Assembly (NCBI RefSeq): GCF_003391135.1
Contig: NZ_CP031455.1
Location: 3,999,001 to 4,063,000, forward strand
DNA length: 64,000 nt
DNA from: Streptoverticillium olivoreticuli subsp. olivoreticuli
Lineage (GTDB): Bacteria; Actinomycetota; Actinomycetes; Streptomycetales; Streptomycetaceae
Direction: 5' to 3'
Shown: positions 27,331 through 36,951 of the stretch, one piece after another
How the letters are laid out: each line of letters starts with the position of its first letter
How positions within the stretch are numbered: the first letter of the stretch is position 1
The notes under the pieces: generated by a model
What the model was told of the DNA's origin: nothing
Database searches by the model: none
Seen by the model: only the letters and a program-made list of their open reading frames with translations
Made by a program: the position numbers and the translations under genes

Positions 27331-27502
27331 TGGCTCGACACACCCCGGGCGCGCGGGCGATGACCGCACGCTCCCGCGTACGGCCCCTGCGGTGCGCCCC
27401 GCACACGCTCCGTTCCCTCCCTCCGTACGCGCCCCACGCGTCTGGCGCGCGCCGGTTCCAGGCAGCACGCTGGAGCGCGTGGAGGGACGGACGGGGGACA
27501 GC

Positions 27503-28120
27503 ATGCGCCATCGCGCTCTGCCGGGCGCGCTGCTCGCACTCATGGGACTCACGGGGCCGGTGGCGCTGTCCGGTTGCCACGCGCCGCAGCGGGCCGGCTC
27601 GGTCGTCACACCGCCGCCGTCGCCGCCCCGTTCCGGGGGCAGGCCGGAGTTCCTGGCCGAGGACGCGTGCGCGGGCGGGGGCCGCCAGTCGTACACCGAG
27701 GTCGACTGCGCGGACGGCCGTGCCGCCGCGCGGGTCCTCGCCCGCTACAACGGCCCGCAGGCGAGCGGCCCGCGCTGTCCGGCCGCCACGGACTTCGTCC
27801 TGCACATCGCGGCGGTGGACCAGGGCGACTCGGAGAAGGAGAGTTCGCCGGAGGGATACGCCTGCATGCGCTACCTCCGGCCGCCGCACCCGGGCGACCC
27901 GGGGCAGGGCGGCGGCCCGCTGACGGTGACCGGCGACTGCGTCTACGCCCAGCGGGACGGGGTGGTGAAGGAGACCGCCTGCGACGGCTCGGGGGCGCAC
28001 GCGCCGGAGTACCGGGTGATCGACGAGGTCACCACGCGCGCCGCGTGCCCGCCGTCGACGGACCTCTATGTGCAGGTGGGCGGCGAGGCACCCGTCGGGT
28101 GCGCCCGCCGCCTGTCCTGA
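27503..28120 (+). CDS. Putative secreted lipoprotein, unknown function
   Basis: A 205-residue protein with a lipoprotein signal: basic MRHR, a hydrophobic stretch, then LSGC with the lipidated cysteine C25. The mature part has six or more further cysteines (DACAGG, VDCADG, RCPAAT, YACMRY, GDCVY, ETACDG, RAACPP), suggesting disulphide bonds outside the cell. No known domain is recognised; similar cysteine-rich LppU/SCO3897-type proteins occur in Streptomyces (weak resemblance). ATG 27503 is chosen because GGGGGA lies 4 nt upstream and the signal peptide starts here. Confidence 0.7.
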   Translation: MRHRALPGALLALMGLTGPVALSGCHAPQRAGSVVTPPPSPPRSGGRPEFLAEDACAGGGRQSYTEVDCADGRAAARVLARYNGPQASGPRCPAATDFVLHIAAVDQGDSEKESSPEGYACMRYLRPPHPGDPGQGGGPLTVTGDCVYAQRDGVVKETACDGSGAHAPEYRVIDEVTTRAACPPSTDLYVQVGGEAPVGCARRLS

Positions 28121-28129
28121 CACCCGCCG

Positions 28130-29557
28130 TTACGGCCGCAGGCTCTGCTGCCGCTCGACGACCGGGCGGTCGAGCTTCGCGTCGTACGGCGCGAGGGGCT
28201 TGGCGTGCGACGCGTCCTGCTGCACGGCCTTGGGCGCGACGCCCGCCCACTGCAGCACCTCGGCCGTGGCCTTCGCCCGCTCGTCGGCGACGAGTTGGGC
28301 GATGTTCGAGCCGTGGTTGCCGCCGGGGGCGTAGAAGCGGAAGTCGTGGCGCGCCGCCGCGTTCCTGCCGAGGGTGAAGGGCTCACCGCTCCACGGGTCG
28401 TTCTGGCCGTAGACGAAGAGCATCCGCTCGCTGTCCTTGCGGACCCAGCGGTCGATGTCGGCCATCACGCCGGGGTGGAACTTCATCGGGATGTCCCGCG
28501 GGACGTAACTGCGCGGGGTGTTGATCCCGGGGTACCGCAGCAGGCCCTTGAGCTGCGGCGTCTTGACGGTGGGCGAACCGAGCTCGGTGCCCGCCTGGTA
28601 GTAGTACGGCGTGAACTTCTCCAGGCCCTGGTCGGTGTAGCCGTCGAAGCCGGAGATGGTGTCGACGAACTTGTAGAGGTCGTCGGTGGAGGCGTTGGTC
28701 GCGGGCACGGACGCGCAGTCGCTCTGGAGGTGGTACTGCCAGAACGACCACACCAGGTCGAGGACGACGTTCTCGTACGCCTTGTCGGCGCTGCCGACGA
28801 CCTTGAACGTCCTGCTGTTGGCGTCGGCCCACTTCTGATAGCGGGCGACGATCTCGTCACGGCGCACCAGCGCCTGCTTCTGCACGGAGTAGAGCTGGGT
28901 GCGGCATGCCTTGTCGCCGACGTTCGCGAAGAATCGGTCATAGGCCGAGTCCTCGGCGTCGTTCACGTCGTTGGGCGCGACGTAGGCGACGGTGCCGTCC
29001 ATGTCCTGCGGGTGGAAGCGGCGGTAGTACGTCGCGGTCATGCCGCCCTTGCTGCCGCCGGTGGCCAGCCAGTTCTTGCGGTAGACCGGCTTGAGCGCCT
29101 GGAAGAGGCGGTGCTGGTCGTCGGCCGCCTGCCGGATGTCGAGCTTGGACCAGTCGGCGGGCTGCGGGCGGGACGGGGTGAAGAAACGGTACTCCAGCGA
29201 CACCTGGTTGCCGTCGACGATCCGGGTCGGCTCGCTGCGGCCGGGGCTGGTGTTGACGTTGTAGCCGGAGGTGAAGAACACGGTCGGGCGGTCCGTGGAC
29301 TTGTGCAGCAGGGTGAAGCGCTGCTTGAACGTGCCCTTGGACGGGTCGCGGTGGTCCACGGGCTGGTCGTAGGTCAGGACGAAGTAGCGGTAGCCGTCAT
29401 AGGGCTTCTCCTCGACGAAGTTCATTCCCGGAATGTCGAGGATGCGTTGCTTGATGTCCGGCTCTGTGGTCGCCGCGGTGGCCGTGGTCGCCGCCCCGAT
29501 GCCGATGGTGCTCATGAGCACCGTCAGCGCCATCAGCCATCTGAGTACCTTGCGCAT
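28130..29557 (-). CDS. Secreted S37-family peptidase (prolyl tri/tetrapeptidyl aminopeptidase type)
   Basis: A 475-residue exported serine peptidase. The Sec signal peptide is MRKVLRWLMALTVLM... with an ATATA-type cleavage region near residue 28. The nucleophile motif is GGSKGGM in a DDQHRLFQALKPVYRKNWLATGGSKGG context, and a C-terminal acid/His region (YGQNDPWSG, GGNHGSN) completes an alpha/beta-hydrolase triad. Streptomyces S37 enzymes release N-terminal tri- and tetrapeptides and act on peptide waste and protease propeptides. GGGGAGGG precedes ATG 29557. It converges on the lipoprotein gene with only 9 bp between stops. Confidence 0.88.
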   Translation of the reverse strand: MRKVLRWLMALTVLMSTIGIGAATTATAATTEPDIKQRILDIPGMNFVEEKPYDGYRYFVLTYDQPVDHRDPSKGTFKQRFTLLHKSTDRPTVFFTSGYNVNTSPGRSEPTRIVDGNQVSLEYRFFTPSRPQPADWSKLDIRQAADDQHRLFQALKPVYRKNWLATGGSKGGMTATYYRRFHPQDMDGTVAYVAPNDVNDAEDSAYDRFFANVGDKACRTQLYSVQKQALVRRDEIVARYQKWADANSRTFKVVGSADKAYENVVLDLVWSFWQYHLQSDCASVPATNASTDDLYKFVDTISGFDGYTDQGLEKFTPYYYQAGTELGSPTVKTPQLKGLLRYPGINTPRSYVPRDIPMKFHPGVMADIDRWVRKDSERMLFVYGQNDPWSGEPFTLGRNAAARHDFRFYAPGGNHGSNIAQLVADERAKATAEVLQWAGVAPKAVQQDASHAKPLAPYDAKLDRPVVERQQSLRP

Positions 29558-29663
29558 TCGCCCTCCCCTTGGGTTCGCATAGGTCGCGGCGAACTTACCG
29601 GGGTGGGCGGGTATTTGTCTCGGGCGTCTTCCGTCACGAGTGCGGCGGGAGTCCCCAAATGCC

Positions 29664-29713
29664 CGACCGGCCCGGATGTTGCCCGAATTTCGGGCCAACT
29701 ACCGGGCCGGTCG
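29664..29713 (-). terminator. Nested hairpin after the ABC exporter gene
   Basis: Outer 12-bp stem CGACCGGCCCGG/CCGGGCCGGTCG enclosing a second 7-bp inverted repeat (GCCCGAA/TTCGGGC). It lies 22 nt 3' of the ABC gene stop and upstream of the peptidase gene. Confidence 0.75.
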
Positions 29714-29735
29714 CGTGCTTGATGGTGCTCTGCCG

Positions 29736-32700
29736 TCAGGCGGCGATCGCCGCCCCCGTGAACGTGCGCCAGAGCTCCGCGTAGCGGCCGTCCCTGGCGA
29801 GCAGTTCGTCGTGCGTGCCGTCCTCCGCCACACGGCCGTCGGACAGCACGATCACACGGTCCGCGCGGGCCGCCGTGGTGAGGCGGTGGGCGACGACCAG
29901 GGTCGTGCGCGTGCCCGCCAGCCGGTCCGTGGCCTGGTTGACCAGGGCCTCGGTGGCCAGGTCCAGCGCGGCGGTCGCCTCGTCCAGGAGCAGGATGTCC
30001 GGGTCGACCAGCTCCGCGCGCGCCAGGGCGATCAACTGCCGCTGTCCGGCGGAGAGGTTGCGGCCGCGCTCGGTGACCCGGTGCAGATAGCCGTCCTCCA
30101 GCCCGGCGATCATCCCGTGCGCGCCCACGGCCCGCGCCGCGGCCTCGACCTCGGCGTCGGTGGCGTCGGGGCGGCCGTACGCGATGGAGTCGCGCACCGT
30201 CCCGGGGAACAGGTAGGGCTCCTGAGGGACGACGCCGAGCCGGTGCCGGTAGCCGGTGGGGTGCAGCTCGCGCAGGTCGTGGCCGTCCACGAGCACGGCG
30301 CCCGAGGACGGGTCGTAGAACCGCGCCACCAGCTTGACCAGCGTGGACTTGCCCGCGCCCGTCTCGCCGACGAACGCCACGGTCTGCCCGGCGGGGATGG
30401 TGAGGTCGATGCCGGTCAGGGCCGGTTCCCCGGTGCCGTAGTGGAAGTGCACCCCGTCGAAGGCGATCTCGCCGCGCAGCTCCCGCACCTCGCGCGGCTC
30501 GGCGGCCACCGGGGTCGTGGTGGGCTCGCGCAGCAGCCCCTGCACCCGGCCGAGGGAGACCGTCGCCTGCTGATAGCCGTCGAAGACCTGCGACAGCTGC
30601 TGCACGGGCGCGAAGAACAGGTCGATGTAGAGCAGGTACGCCACCAGCGCGCCCGCCGTCAGCGTGCCGTCGCCCACCCGGCCCGCGCCCACGATCAGCA
30701 CCGCGGCCGCCGCGACGGACGACAGCAGCTGGACGAACGGGAAGTAGACCGATATCAGCCACTGGCCGCGCACCCGCGCCTGCCGGTAGCCGTCGCTGCG
30801 CTCCCCGAACCGCCGGGCGCCGGCCGCCTCGCGGCGGAACGCCTGCACGATGCGCAGCCCGGCGACGCTCTCCTGGAGATCGGCGTTGACGACGCCGACG
30901 CGCTCGCGGGCGAGCTCGTACGCCTTGACGCTCTTCCTGCGGAAGACCACCGTGCCGACGATCAGCAGCGGCAGGGTCGCGAAGACGACGAGGGCCAGCT
31001 GGACGTCGAGGACCAGGAGGGCGACGAGGATGCCGAAGAAGGTGAGGACGGAGACGACGGCGGTGATCAGGCCGGTCTGGAGGAAGGACGACAGGGCGTC
31101 CACGTCCGTCGTCATCCGGGTCATGATCTTGCCGGTGAGCTCGCGCTCGTAGTAGTCGAGCCCGAGCCGCTGGAGCTGGGCGAAGATCTTCACGCGCAGC
31201 GCGTAGAGCACGCGCTCGCCCGTGCGGCCGGTCAGCCGGGTCTCGGCGACCTGCGCGGCCCACTGCCCGGCCACGACCAGCAGCGCCAGCCCGGAGGCCG
31301 CCCAGACGGCGCCGAGGGCCAGCCGCTGGACGCCCTGGTCGATGCCGTGCCGGATCAGGATGGGCAGCAGCAGCCCGGCGACGGCGTCCACGGCCACCAG
31401 CAGCAGGGCCAGCGCGAGCGGCGCCCCGAAGCCCCGCAGGAGCTGCCGCAGGCCGTACGACTCCTCCGGCCGCGCGGCGCGCTCCTCGTCGACGTCGGGG
31501 GTGTCGGTCGCGGGCGGCAGCGCGGCGACCTTGGCGAGCAGTTCGGGTGTGGCGGGCATCCCGGCGATGTCGGCGGTCCCGTCGGTGTCCTTGCGGACCC
31601 AGAGGGACGAGGTGACGCCGTCGACGACGGTCCGCTTTGAGGTGGTGCGGGGGGCGGGCAGGGGGTCCGCCAGGCCGGTGGCCGACGCCTCCCCGCCGAA
31701 GGCGCCCGCGAGGGCGAGGGGCGCGGCGCCGAGGACCGGGGCGTCGGGGCCCGGGGCCAGGCCCGCGGGGTCCTTCGTCACGCCCGCCAGCTCCTCCGGG
31801 TCGGTGAGCAGCCTGCGGTACAGCTCGCAGCGGCTCTCCAGCTCCTCCGCCGTGCCGATGTCGGCGAGCCGGCCGCCGTCGAGTACGGCGATGCGGTCGG
31901 CGAGTGCCAGGGTGGACGCGCGGTGGGCGATGAGGAGGGTCGTGCGGCCGGCCATGACCCCGCGCAGCGCCTCGTGGATCTCGTGTTCCACGCGTGCGTC
32001 GACCGCGGAGGTCGCGTCGTCCAGGAGCAGCAGGCGGGGGTCGGTGAGGATGGCGCGGGCGAGTGCCACGCGCTGGCGCTGGCCGCCGGAGAGGGTCAGG
32101 CCCTGTTCGCCGACCTCGGTGGCGTAGCCGTCGGGCAGTTCGGATATGAAGCCGTCGGCCTGTGCGGCGCGCGCCGCGGCCCGTATCTCCTCGTCGCCGG
32201 CGTCCGGGTGCCCGTAGGCGATGTTGTCGCGGATCGAGGCGGAGAAGAGGAAGCTGTCCTCCGGCACCAGCCCGATGGCCGCCCGCAGCGAGGGCAGCGT
32301 CAGGTCGCGCACGTCGTGGCCGCCGACCCGTACCGCGCCGCCGGTGACGTCGTAGAAGCGCGGCAGGAGCAGCGAGACGGTGGACTTGCCGCTGCCGGAG
32401 GTGCCGACGACGGCGACGGTCTCGCCGGGTTCGATGCGCAGGGAGAAGTCGTCCAGGACGGGCCGCTCCGGGTCGTAGCCGAAGGTGACGCCGTCGAACT
32501 CGACGGTGGCGGGGGCGTCCTCGGGCAGCGCGTGGGCGCCGGGGCGGTCCTCGACGGCCGGCTCGGTGTCGATGAGCTCGAAGACGCGCTCCACTCCGGC
32601 GCGGGCCTGCTGACCGACGGTCAGCATCATGGCGAGCATCCGTACGGGCCCGACGAGCTGCGACAGGTAGGTCGAGAAGGCCACGAACGTGCCGAGGGTG

Positions 32701-33527
32701 ATCTGCCCGCGCGTGGCCATCCAGCCGCCGACGGCCAGCATCGCGACCTGGCCGAGGGACGGTACGGCCTGGAGGGCCGGGGTGTAACGGGAGTTGAGCC
32801 GCACGGTGCGCAGCCGCCCGGCGAACAGCCGGCGGCTGACCTCGCGCAGCTTCCCGGCCTCCTGCGCCTCCTGGCCGAAGCCCTTGACGACGCGTACGCC
32901 CGTGACCGCGCCGTCCACGACGCCCGCGACCGCCGCGGCCTGGCCCTGGGCGTACCAGGTGGCCGGGAAGAGCTTGGTGCGGCTGCGCTTCGCCAGGAAC
33001 CACAGCGCCGGTGCGACGGCGAGCGCGATGACCGTGAGCAGCGGCGACAGGAAGACCATGACGGCCAGCGAGATCACGAACAGCAGGATGTTGCCGATCA
33101 TCATCGGCAGCATGAAGAGGAGGCTCTGCACCAGCTGGAGGTCGCTGGTGCCGCGGCCGACGACCTGGCCGGTGGAGAGCTCGTCCTGCCGCCTGCCGTC
33201 GAGCCGGGCTATCGACGCGTACATCTCGGTCCGCAGGTCGTGCTGGACGTCGAGGGCGAGGCGACCGCCGTAGTAGCGGCGGAGGTAGGTGAGGCCGTAG
33301 ACGACGACCGCGGCGACGATCAGGAGCGTCGCCCAGGGGGCCAGCGGGCGGTCCTGCGCGCCTATGACGTCGTCGATGATCAGCTTGGGTATGAGGGGGA
33401 CGAGCGCCATGACGGCCATGCCGGCGAGGGAGGACCCGAGCGCGAGCAGCACAGTGCGGCGGTAGCGCCAGCAGTGACCTGCGAGGCGCCGGGCCCATCC
33501 TTGACCGCTTGTATCCGTCGTTCCCAC
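29736..33527 (-). CDS. Full-length ABC exporter, two fused permease-ATPase halves
   Basis: A 1,263-residue protein with two TMD-NBD units in one chain; most bacterial type IV exporters are split into two half-transporters. NBD1 has Walker A GTSGSGKST (K381), signature LSGGQ and Walker B LLLLDDATSAVD, in which the catalytic Glu is replaced by Asp. NBD2 has GETGAGKST (K1060), signature LSAGQ and canonical LLLDEATAALD. This matches the one-degenerate-site design of heterodimeric drug or lipid exporters. The start is GTG 33527, seven nucleotides after GGGAGG. The substrate is unknown; a multidrug-type role is inference. Confidence 0.88.
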   Translation of the reverse strand: MGTTDTSGQGWARRLAGHCWRYRRTVLLALGSSLAGMAVMALVPLIPKLIIDDVIGAQDRPLAPWATLLIVAAVVVYGLTYLRRYYGGRLALDVQHDLRTEMYASIARLDGRRQDELSTGQVVGRGTSDLQLVQSLLFMLPMMIGNILLFVISLAVMVFLSPLLTVIALAVAPALWFLAKRSRTKLFPATWYAQGQAAAVAGVVDGAVTGVRVVKGFGQEAQEAGKLREVSRRLFAGRLRTVRLNSRYTPALQAVPSLGQVAMLAVGGWMATRGQITLGTFVAFSTYLSQLVGPVRMLAMMLTVGQQARAGVERVFELIDTEPAVEDRPGAHALPEDAPATVEFDGVTFGYDPERPVLDDFSLRIEPGETVAVVGTSGSGKSTVSLLLPRFYDVTGGAVRVGGHDVRDLTLPSLRAAIGLVPEDSFLFSASIRDNIAYGHPDAGDEEIRAAARAAQADGFISELPDGYATEVGEQGLTLSGGQRQRVALARAILTDPRLLLLDDATSAVDARVEHEIHEALRGVMAGRTTLLIAHRASTLALADRIAVLDGGRLADIGTAEELESRCELYRRLLTDPEELAGVTKDPAGLAPGPDAPVLGAAPLALAGAFGGEASATGLADPLPAPRTTSKRTVVDGVTSSLWVRKDTDGTADIAGMPATPELLAKVAALPPATDTPDVDEERAARPEESYGLRQLLRGFGAPLALALLLVAVDAVAGLLLPILIRHGIDQGVQRLALGAVWAASGLALLVVAGQWAAQVAETRLTGRTGERVLYALRVKIFAQLQRLGLDYYERELTGKIMTRMTTDVDALSSFLQTGLITAVVSVLTFFGILVALLVLDVQLALVVFATLPLLIVGTVVFRRKSVKAYELARERVGVVNADLQESVAGLRIVQAFRREAAGARRFGERSDGYRQARVRGQWLISVYFPFVQLLSSVAAAAVLIVGAGRVGDGTLTAGALVAYLLYIDLFFAPVQQLSQVFDGYQQATVSLGRVQGLLREPTTTPVAAEPREVRELRGEIAFDGVHFHYGTGEPALTGIDLTIPAGQTVAFVGETGAGKSTLVKLVARFYDPSSGAVLVDGHDLRELHPTGYRHRLGVVPQEPYLFPGTVRDSIAYGRPDATDAEVEAAARAVGAHGMIAGLEDGYLHRVTERGRNLSAGQRQLIALARAELVDPDILLLDEATAALDLATEALVNQATDRLAGTRTTLVVAHRLTTAARADRVIVLSDGRVAEDGTHDELLARDGRYAELWRTFTGAAIAA

Positions 33528-33638
33528 CCGAGACCTCCCGTTGTCCCCACGTTTCTCGTCCGGAGGGCCCAACGCGCTGGACTGCGGATTTCATCCCGTT
33601 GCAACAATTTGGGGGCGCGCGCAGGGCGCAGCGCGCTC

Positions 33639-33655
33639 CCGGGGCGGAGCCCCGG
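33639..33655 (-). terminator. Hairpin immediately after the esterase-like gene
   Basis: CCGGGGC-GGA-GCCCCGG, a perfect 7-bp stem with a 3-nt loop abutting the TAA stop. A longer GC-rich imperfect hairpin (about 33611-33640) follows and resembles part of the dispersed repeat family. Confidence 0.65.
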
Positions 33656-34708
33656 TTACGGCAGCCGGACCGTCAAGGCGTACAGCCGGGTGACCTGCAC
33701 AGGGTTCTGGTTGTCGTCACTGACGAGCAGCAGCCGCAGCCGCCCGCCGGGGCCGCGCCCCAGCACCGCCGTGCCCTCGATGTTGTCCAGCAGCGGATTC
33801 CGCTGCGGCTGCTTCGCCGTCGCGCCCAGCGAAGGGCACGCCCCGATGTCCGCGACCAGCGTCTTGCGCACCGGCCGCACCCCCGTGCCCGGCAGCGCCG
33901 GGACGCCGCTCACGTCGCTCGCGTCCCGGAGGTCCGCCACGTACAGCCGCACGGTGTTGCCGACCCCCGGTGTGAAGCCGCGCTCCAGGACGAGCAGGCG
34001 GCCGTCGCCCGTGGCGGTGGCCTCGGAGACGCCGAGGCCCGCGTCGACGGGGTAGGCGTACTGCCGGGCGAGGCGGAAGTCCCCCGTGCCGTGCCGCTGC
34101 CAGCTCTGGAAGCGTACGAGCGGGTGCCCGGCGGCGTCCGGCCCGTCACCGGTGAGCGGGCCCTCCATGGACGCTATGAGGGTGCGGCCGCCGGGCTGCA
34201 GGGCGAGGCCCTCGAAGGTGAGGTTGGGGCGGGCGCGCCCGGCGGGGGCGACCCGCAGCGCGTCGGGGACGGGCAGCCTGCCGAGGAGCTTGCCGGAGGC
34301 GTCGTAGCGGCGGACCGACGGCTCGGTCTCGGAGGTGATCAGACGGGTGCCGTCGCGGTCGACGACGAGCGCCTCGGAGTCGAGCTCGGCGCCCTTCTCG
34401 TCGGCGAGCGGCACGACCCGTACGGGCTTGGCCGTGGGCCCCTTCCGTACGTCCAGGGAGAACAGCTGCGACCGGTCGGAGAGGGCGGCGACCGTGCCGT
34501 CCCGGTCGACCGCGAGCGCCGAGAGGTTGCCCACGAACGCGCCCTGGAACGTCGTCTTGTCGAGGCCGTCGGAGAAGCCGTCGATCCGGGCGTACGGCGA
34601 GCAGGCGCGCGACGCGCCGTGCGCCTGGGCCTGACCGGTGGCGGCGGTCAGACAGGTGGCCGCCGCCAGTGCGGCGGTGGCGGCGGCGAGCGCGGGTCGG
34701 ATACGCAC
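33656..34708 (-). CDS. Secreted esterase-like/phytase-like beta-propeller protein
   Basis: A 350-residue exported protein. GTG 34708 follows a perfect AGGAGG, and the signal peptide is MRIRPALAAATAALAAATCLTAATGQAQA with cleavage near residue 29. The mature part matches the esterase-like activity of phytase family: repeated blade motifs such as GNLSALAVDRDGTVAALSDRSQ, NLTFEGLALQPGGRTLIASMEGPL, SEATATGDGRLLVLERGFTPGVGNTVRLY, DNIEGTAVL. Substrate unknown. It lies downstream of kdpB in the position where kdpC would normally be, separated by a terminator. Confidence 0.8.
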   Translation of the reverse strand: MRIRPALAAATAALAAATCLTAATGQAQAHGASRACSPYARIDGFSDGLDKTTFQGAFVGNLSALAVDRDGTVAALSDRSQLFSLDVRKGPTAKPVRVVPLADEKGAELDSEALVVDRDGTRLITSETEPSVRRYDASGKLLGRLPVPDALRVAPAGRARPNLTFEGLALQPGGRTLIASMEGPLTGDGPDAAGHPLVRFQSWQRHGTGDFRLARQYAYPVDAGLGVSEATATGDGRLLVLERGFTPGVGNTVRLYVADLRDASDVSGVPALPGTGVRPVRKTLVADIGACPSLGATAKQPQRNPLLDNIEGTAVLGRGPGGRLRLLLVSDDNQNPVQVTRLYALTVRLP

Positions 34709-34761
34709 GGGCGGGCCTCCTGGGAATCGGGCGGTCTTCGGCTGCTGCCGACGGTAGAGGC

Positions 34762-34784
34762 CCTCGCTCCGGGCGGGAGCGAGG
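34762..34784 (-). terminator. Terminator after kdpB
   Basis: A perfect 9-bp stem CCTCGCTCC/GGAGCGAGG with loop GGGCG, 28 nt past the kdpB stop. It shows that kdpB ends its own transcript without kdpC. Confidence 0.75.
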
Positions 34785-34812
34785 TTGCCGGAACTCGCGG
34801 TGAACGTCCGGT

Positions 34813-36942
34813 TCACATACCGGGGACGAGCTGGAGCAGCAGGTCGATGGCCTTGATGCCGACGAACGGCGCGACGAGCCCGCCCAGCCCGTACACGCGC
34901 AGGTTGCGGCGCAGCAGCGCGTGCGCGGTGGAGGGGACGTAGCGGACGCCGCGCAGGGCGAGGGGGATCAGGGCGACGATGACGAGGGCGTTGAAGATGA
35001 TCGCCGAGGCGATGGCCGACGTGGAGCTGTGCAGGCCCATGACGTTGAGCTTCTCCAGGCCCTCGTAGCCGGTGACCCCGCCGAACATCGCGGGGACGAT
35101 CGCGAAGTACTTCGCCACGTCGTTGCAGATCGAGAACGTGGTGAGCGCCCCGCGGGTGATGAGCAGCTGCTTGCCCACCTCGACGATGTCGATGAGCTTG
35201 GTGGGGCTGGAGTCCAGGTCGACCATGTTCCCGGCCTCCTTGGCGGCGGAGGTGCCGGTGTTCATGGCGACGCCGACGTCCGCCTGGGCGAGGGCCGGGG
35301 CGTCGTTGGTGCCGTCGCCGGTCATGGCGACGAGGTTGCCGCCCGCCTGTTCCTCCCGGATGCGGGCCAGCTTCTGCTCGGGGGTGGCCTCGGCGATGAA
35401 TTCGTCGACGCCGGCCTCGGCGGCGATCGCCTTGGCGGTCAGCGGGTTGTCGCCGGTGACCATGACGGTCTTGATGCCCATGCTGCGCAGGGCGGCGAAG
35501 CGCTCGGCGATGCCGGGCTTGACGATGTCCTTGAGGTGGATCGCGCCCAGGACGCGGGCGCCGTCGCGGTCCTCGACGGCCACCAGCAGCGGGGTGCCGC
35601 CGCCCGCCGCGATGGAGTCGACGATCCAGCGGGCGTCGGTGGGGACGCTGCCGCCGCGCGCGGCGACCCACTGCGCCACCGCGCTGCCCGCGCCCTTGCG
35701 GATGCGGCAGATCTCGTCCCCCCAGGCGAAGTCGACGCCGCTCATGCGCGTCTGCGCGGAGAACGGCACGAAGTAGGCGTGCGCCAGCTCGCCCTCGTCG
35801 CGCTCCCGGATCCCGTACTGCTTGGCGAGGACGACGACGGAGCGGCCCTCGGGCGTCTCGTCGGCCAGCGAGGAGAGCTGGGCGGCGTCGGCCAGGAGGT
35901 CGTGCGGGACGCCCTGGACGGGGACGAAGGAGGCCGCCTCCCGGTTGCCGAGGGTGATGGTGCCGGTCTTGTCCAGGAGCAGGGTGTTGACGTCGCCCGC
36001 GGCCTCGACGGCACGCCCCGACAGGGCGAGGACGTTGCGCTGGACGAGCCGGTCCATCCCGGCGATGCCGATCGCGGAGAGCAGCGCGCCGATGGTGGTG
36101 GGGATCAGGGTCACCAGCAGGGCGACCAGCACGGTGATGGTCTGCGGGGCGCCCGCCCAGTCGGCCATGGGCTGGAGCGAGACCACGGCCAGGATGAAGA
36201 TCACGGTGAGCGAGGCGAGCAGGATGTTGAGCGCCAGCTCGTTGGGGGTCTTCTGCCGGCTGGTGCCCTCGACCAGGGCGATCATGCGGTCGAGGAAGGT
36301 GTGGCCGGGGCGGGAGGTGATCCGTACGACGATGCGGTCGGAGAGCACCTTCGTACCGCCCGTGACGCCCGACCGGTCGCCGCCGGACTCCCGGATGACC
36401 GGCGCGGACTCCCCCGTGATCGCCGACTCGTCCACGGCGGCGACCCCCTCGACGACCTCGCCGTCGCCCGGCACGGTCCCGCCCGCCTCGACGACCACGA
36501 CGTCGTGCGGCCGCAGCTCGGCGGCGGGCACCTGCCGCTCCTCCCAGTCGCGCCGGTCCATGCCCACCCGCCAGGTCTGCAGCCGCCGGGCGACGATGGT
36601 GGAGCGCGTGCGGCGCAGGGTCTCCGCCTGCGCCTTGCCACGGCCCTCGGCGACGGCCTCTGCGAGGTTGGCGAAGATGACGGTGAGCCAGAGCCAGCCG
36701 CTGATCAGCCAGGTGAAGACGGACGGGTCCAGCACGGCGGAGAGCGTGGTGAGCACCGAGCCGACCTCGACCACGAACATCACGGGGTTCCTGACCATCA
36801 CCCGCGGATGCAGCTTCCGCACGGCGTCCGGAAGGGACGCGAGCAGCTGCTTGGGGTCGATGGCACCGCCCGCCACGGCCCTGTGCCGTTGCCTGACGGC
36901 GGGGGGCGGGGTGGTGTCCTGCTCGGGGACCAGGTGCAGCAT
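34813..36942 (-). CDS. kdpB: Potassium-transporting P-type ATPase subunit B, without kdpA or kdpC neighbours
   Basis: A 709-residue P1A-type ATPase, the catalytic subunit of the high-affinity K+ pump KdpFABC. The family block FDPKQL-like DPKQLLASLPDAVRKL starts near residue 30, TGES is intact (ITGESAPV), D324 in DKTGTITL is the phosphorylation site, and GDGTNDAPALAQADVGVAMNTGT and the C-terminal LRRNLRVYGLGGLVAPFVGIK are complete. ATG 36942 is chosen because AAAGG lies upstream; a longer TTG start at 36981 is possible. kdpA (K+ channel subunit) and kdpC are absent on both sides, so the protein is an orphan or pairs in trans. Confidence 0.9.
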   Translation of the reverse strand: MLHLVPEQDTTPPPAVRQRHRAVAGGAIDPKQLLASLPDAVRKLHPRVMVRNPVMFVVEVGSVLTTLSAVLDPSVFTWLISGWLWLTVIFANLAEAVAEGRGKAQAETLRRTRSTIVARRLQTWRVGMDRRDWEERQVPAAELRPHDVVVVEAGGTVPGDGEVVEGVAAVDESAITGESAPVIRESGGDRSGVTGGTKVLSDRIVVRITSRPGHTFLDRMIALVEGTSRQKTPNELALNILLASLTVIFILAVVSLQPMADWAGAPQTITVLVALLVTLIPTTIGALLSAIGIAGMDRLVQRNVLALSGRAVEAAGDVNTLLLDKTGTITLGNREAASFVPVQGVPHDLLADAAQLSSLADETPEGRSVVVLAKQYGIRERDEGELAHAYFVPFSAQTRMSGVDFAWGDEICRIRKGAGSAVAQWVAARGGSVPTDARWIVDSIAAGGGTPLLVAVEDRDGARVLGAIHLKDIVKPGIAERFAALRSMGIKTVMVTGDNPLTAKAIAAEAGVDEFIAEATPEQKLARIREEQAGGNLVAMTGDGTNDAPALAQADVGVAMNTGTSAAKEAGNMVDLDSSPTKLIDIVEVGKQLLITRGALTTFSICNDVAKYFAIVPAMFGGVTGYEGLEKLNVMGLHSSTSAIASAIIFNALVIVALIPLALRGVRYVPSTAHALLRRNLRVYGLGGLVAPFVGIKAIDLLLQLVPGM

Positions 36943-36951
36943 CAGGGGCCT

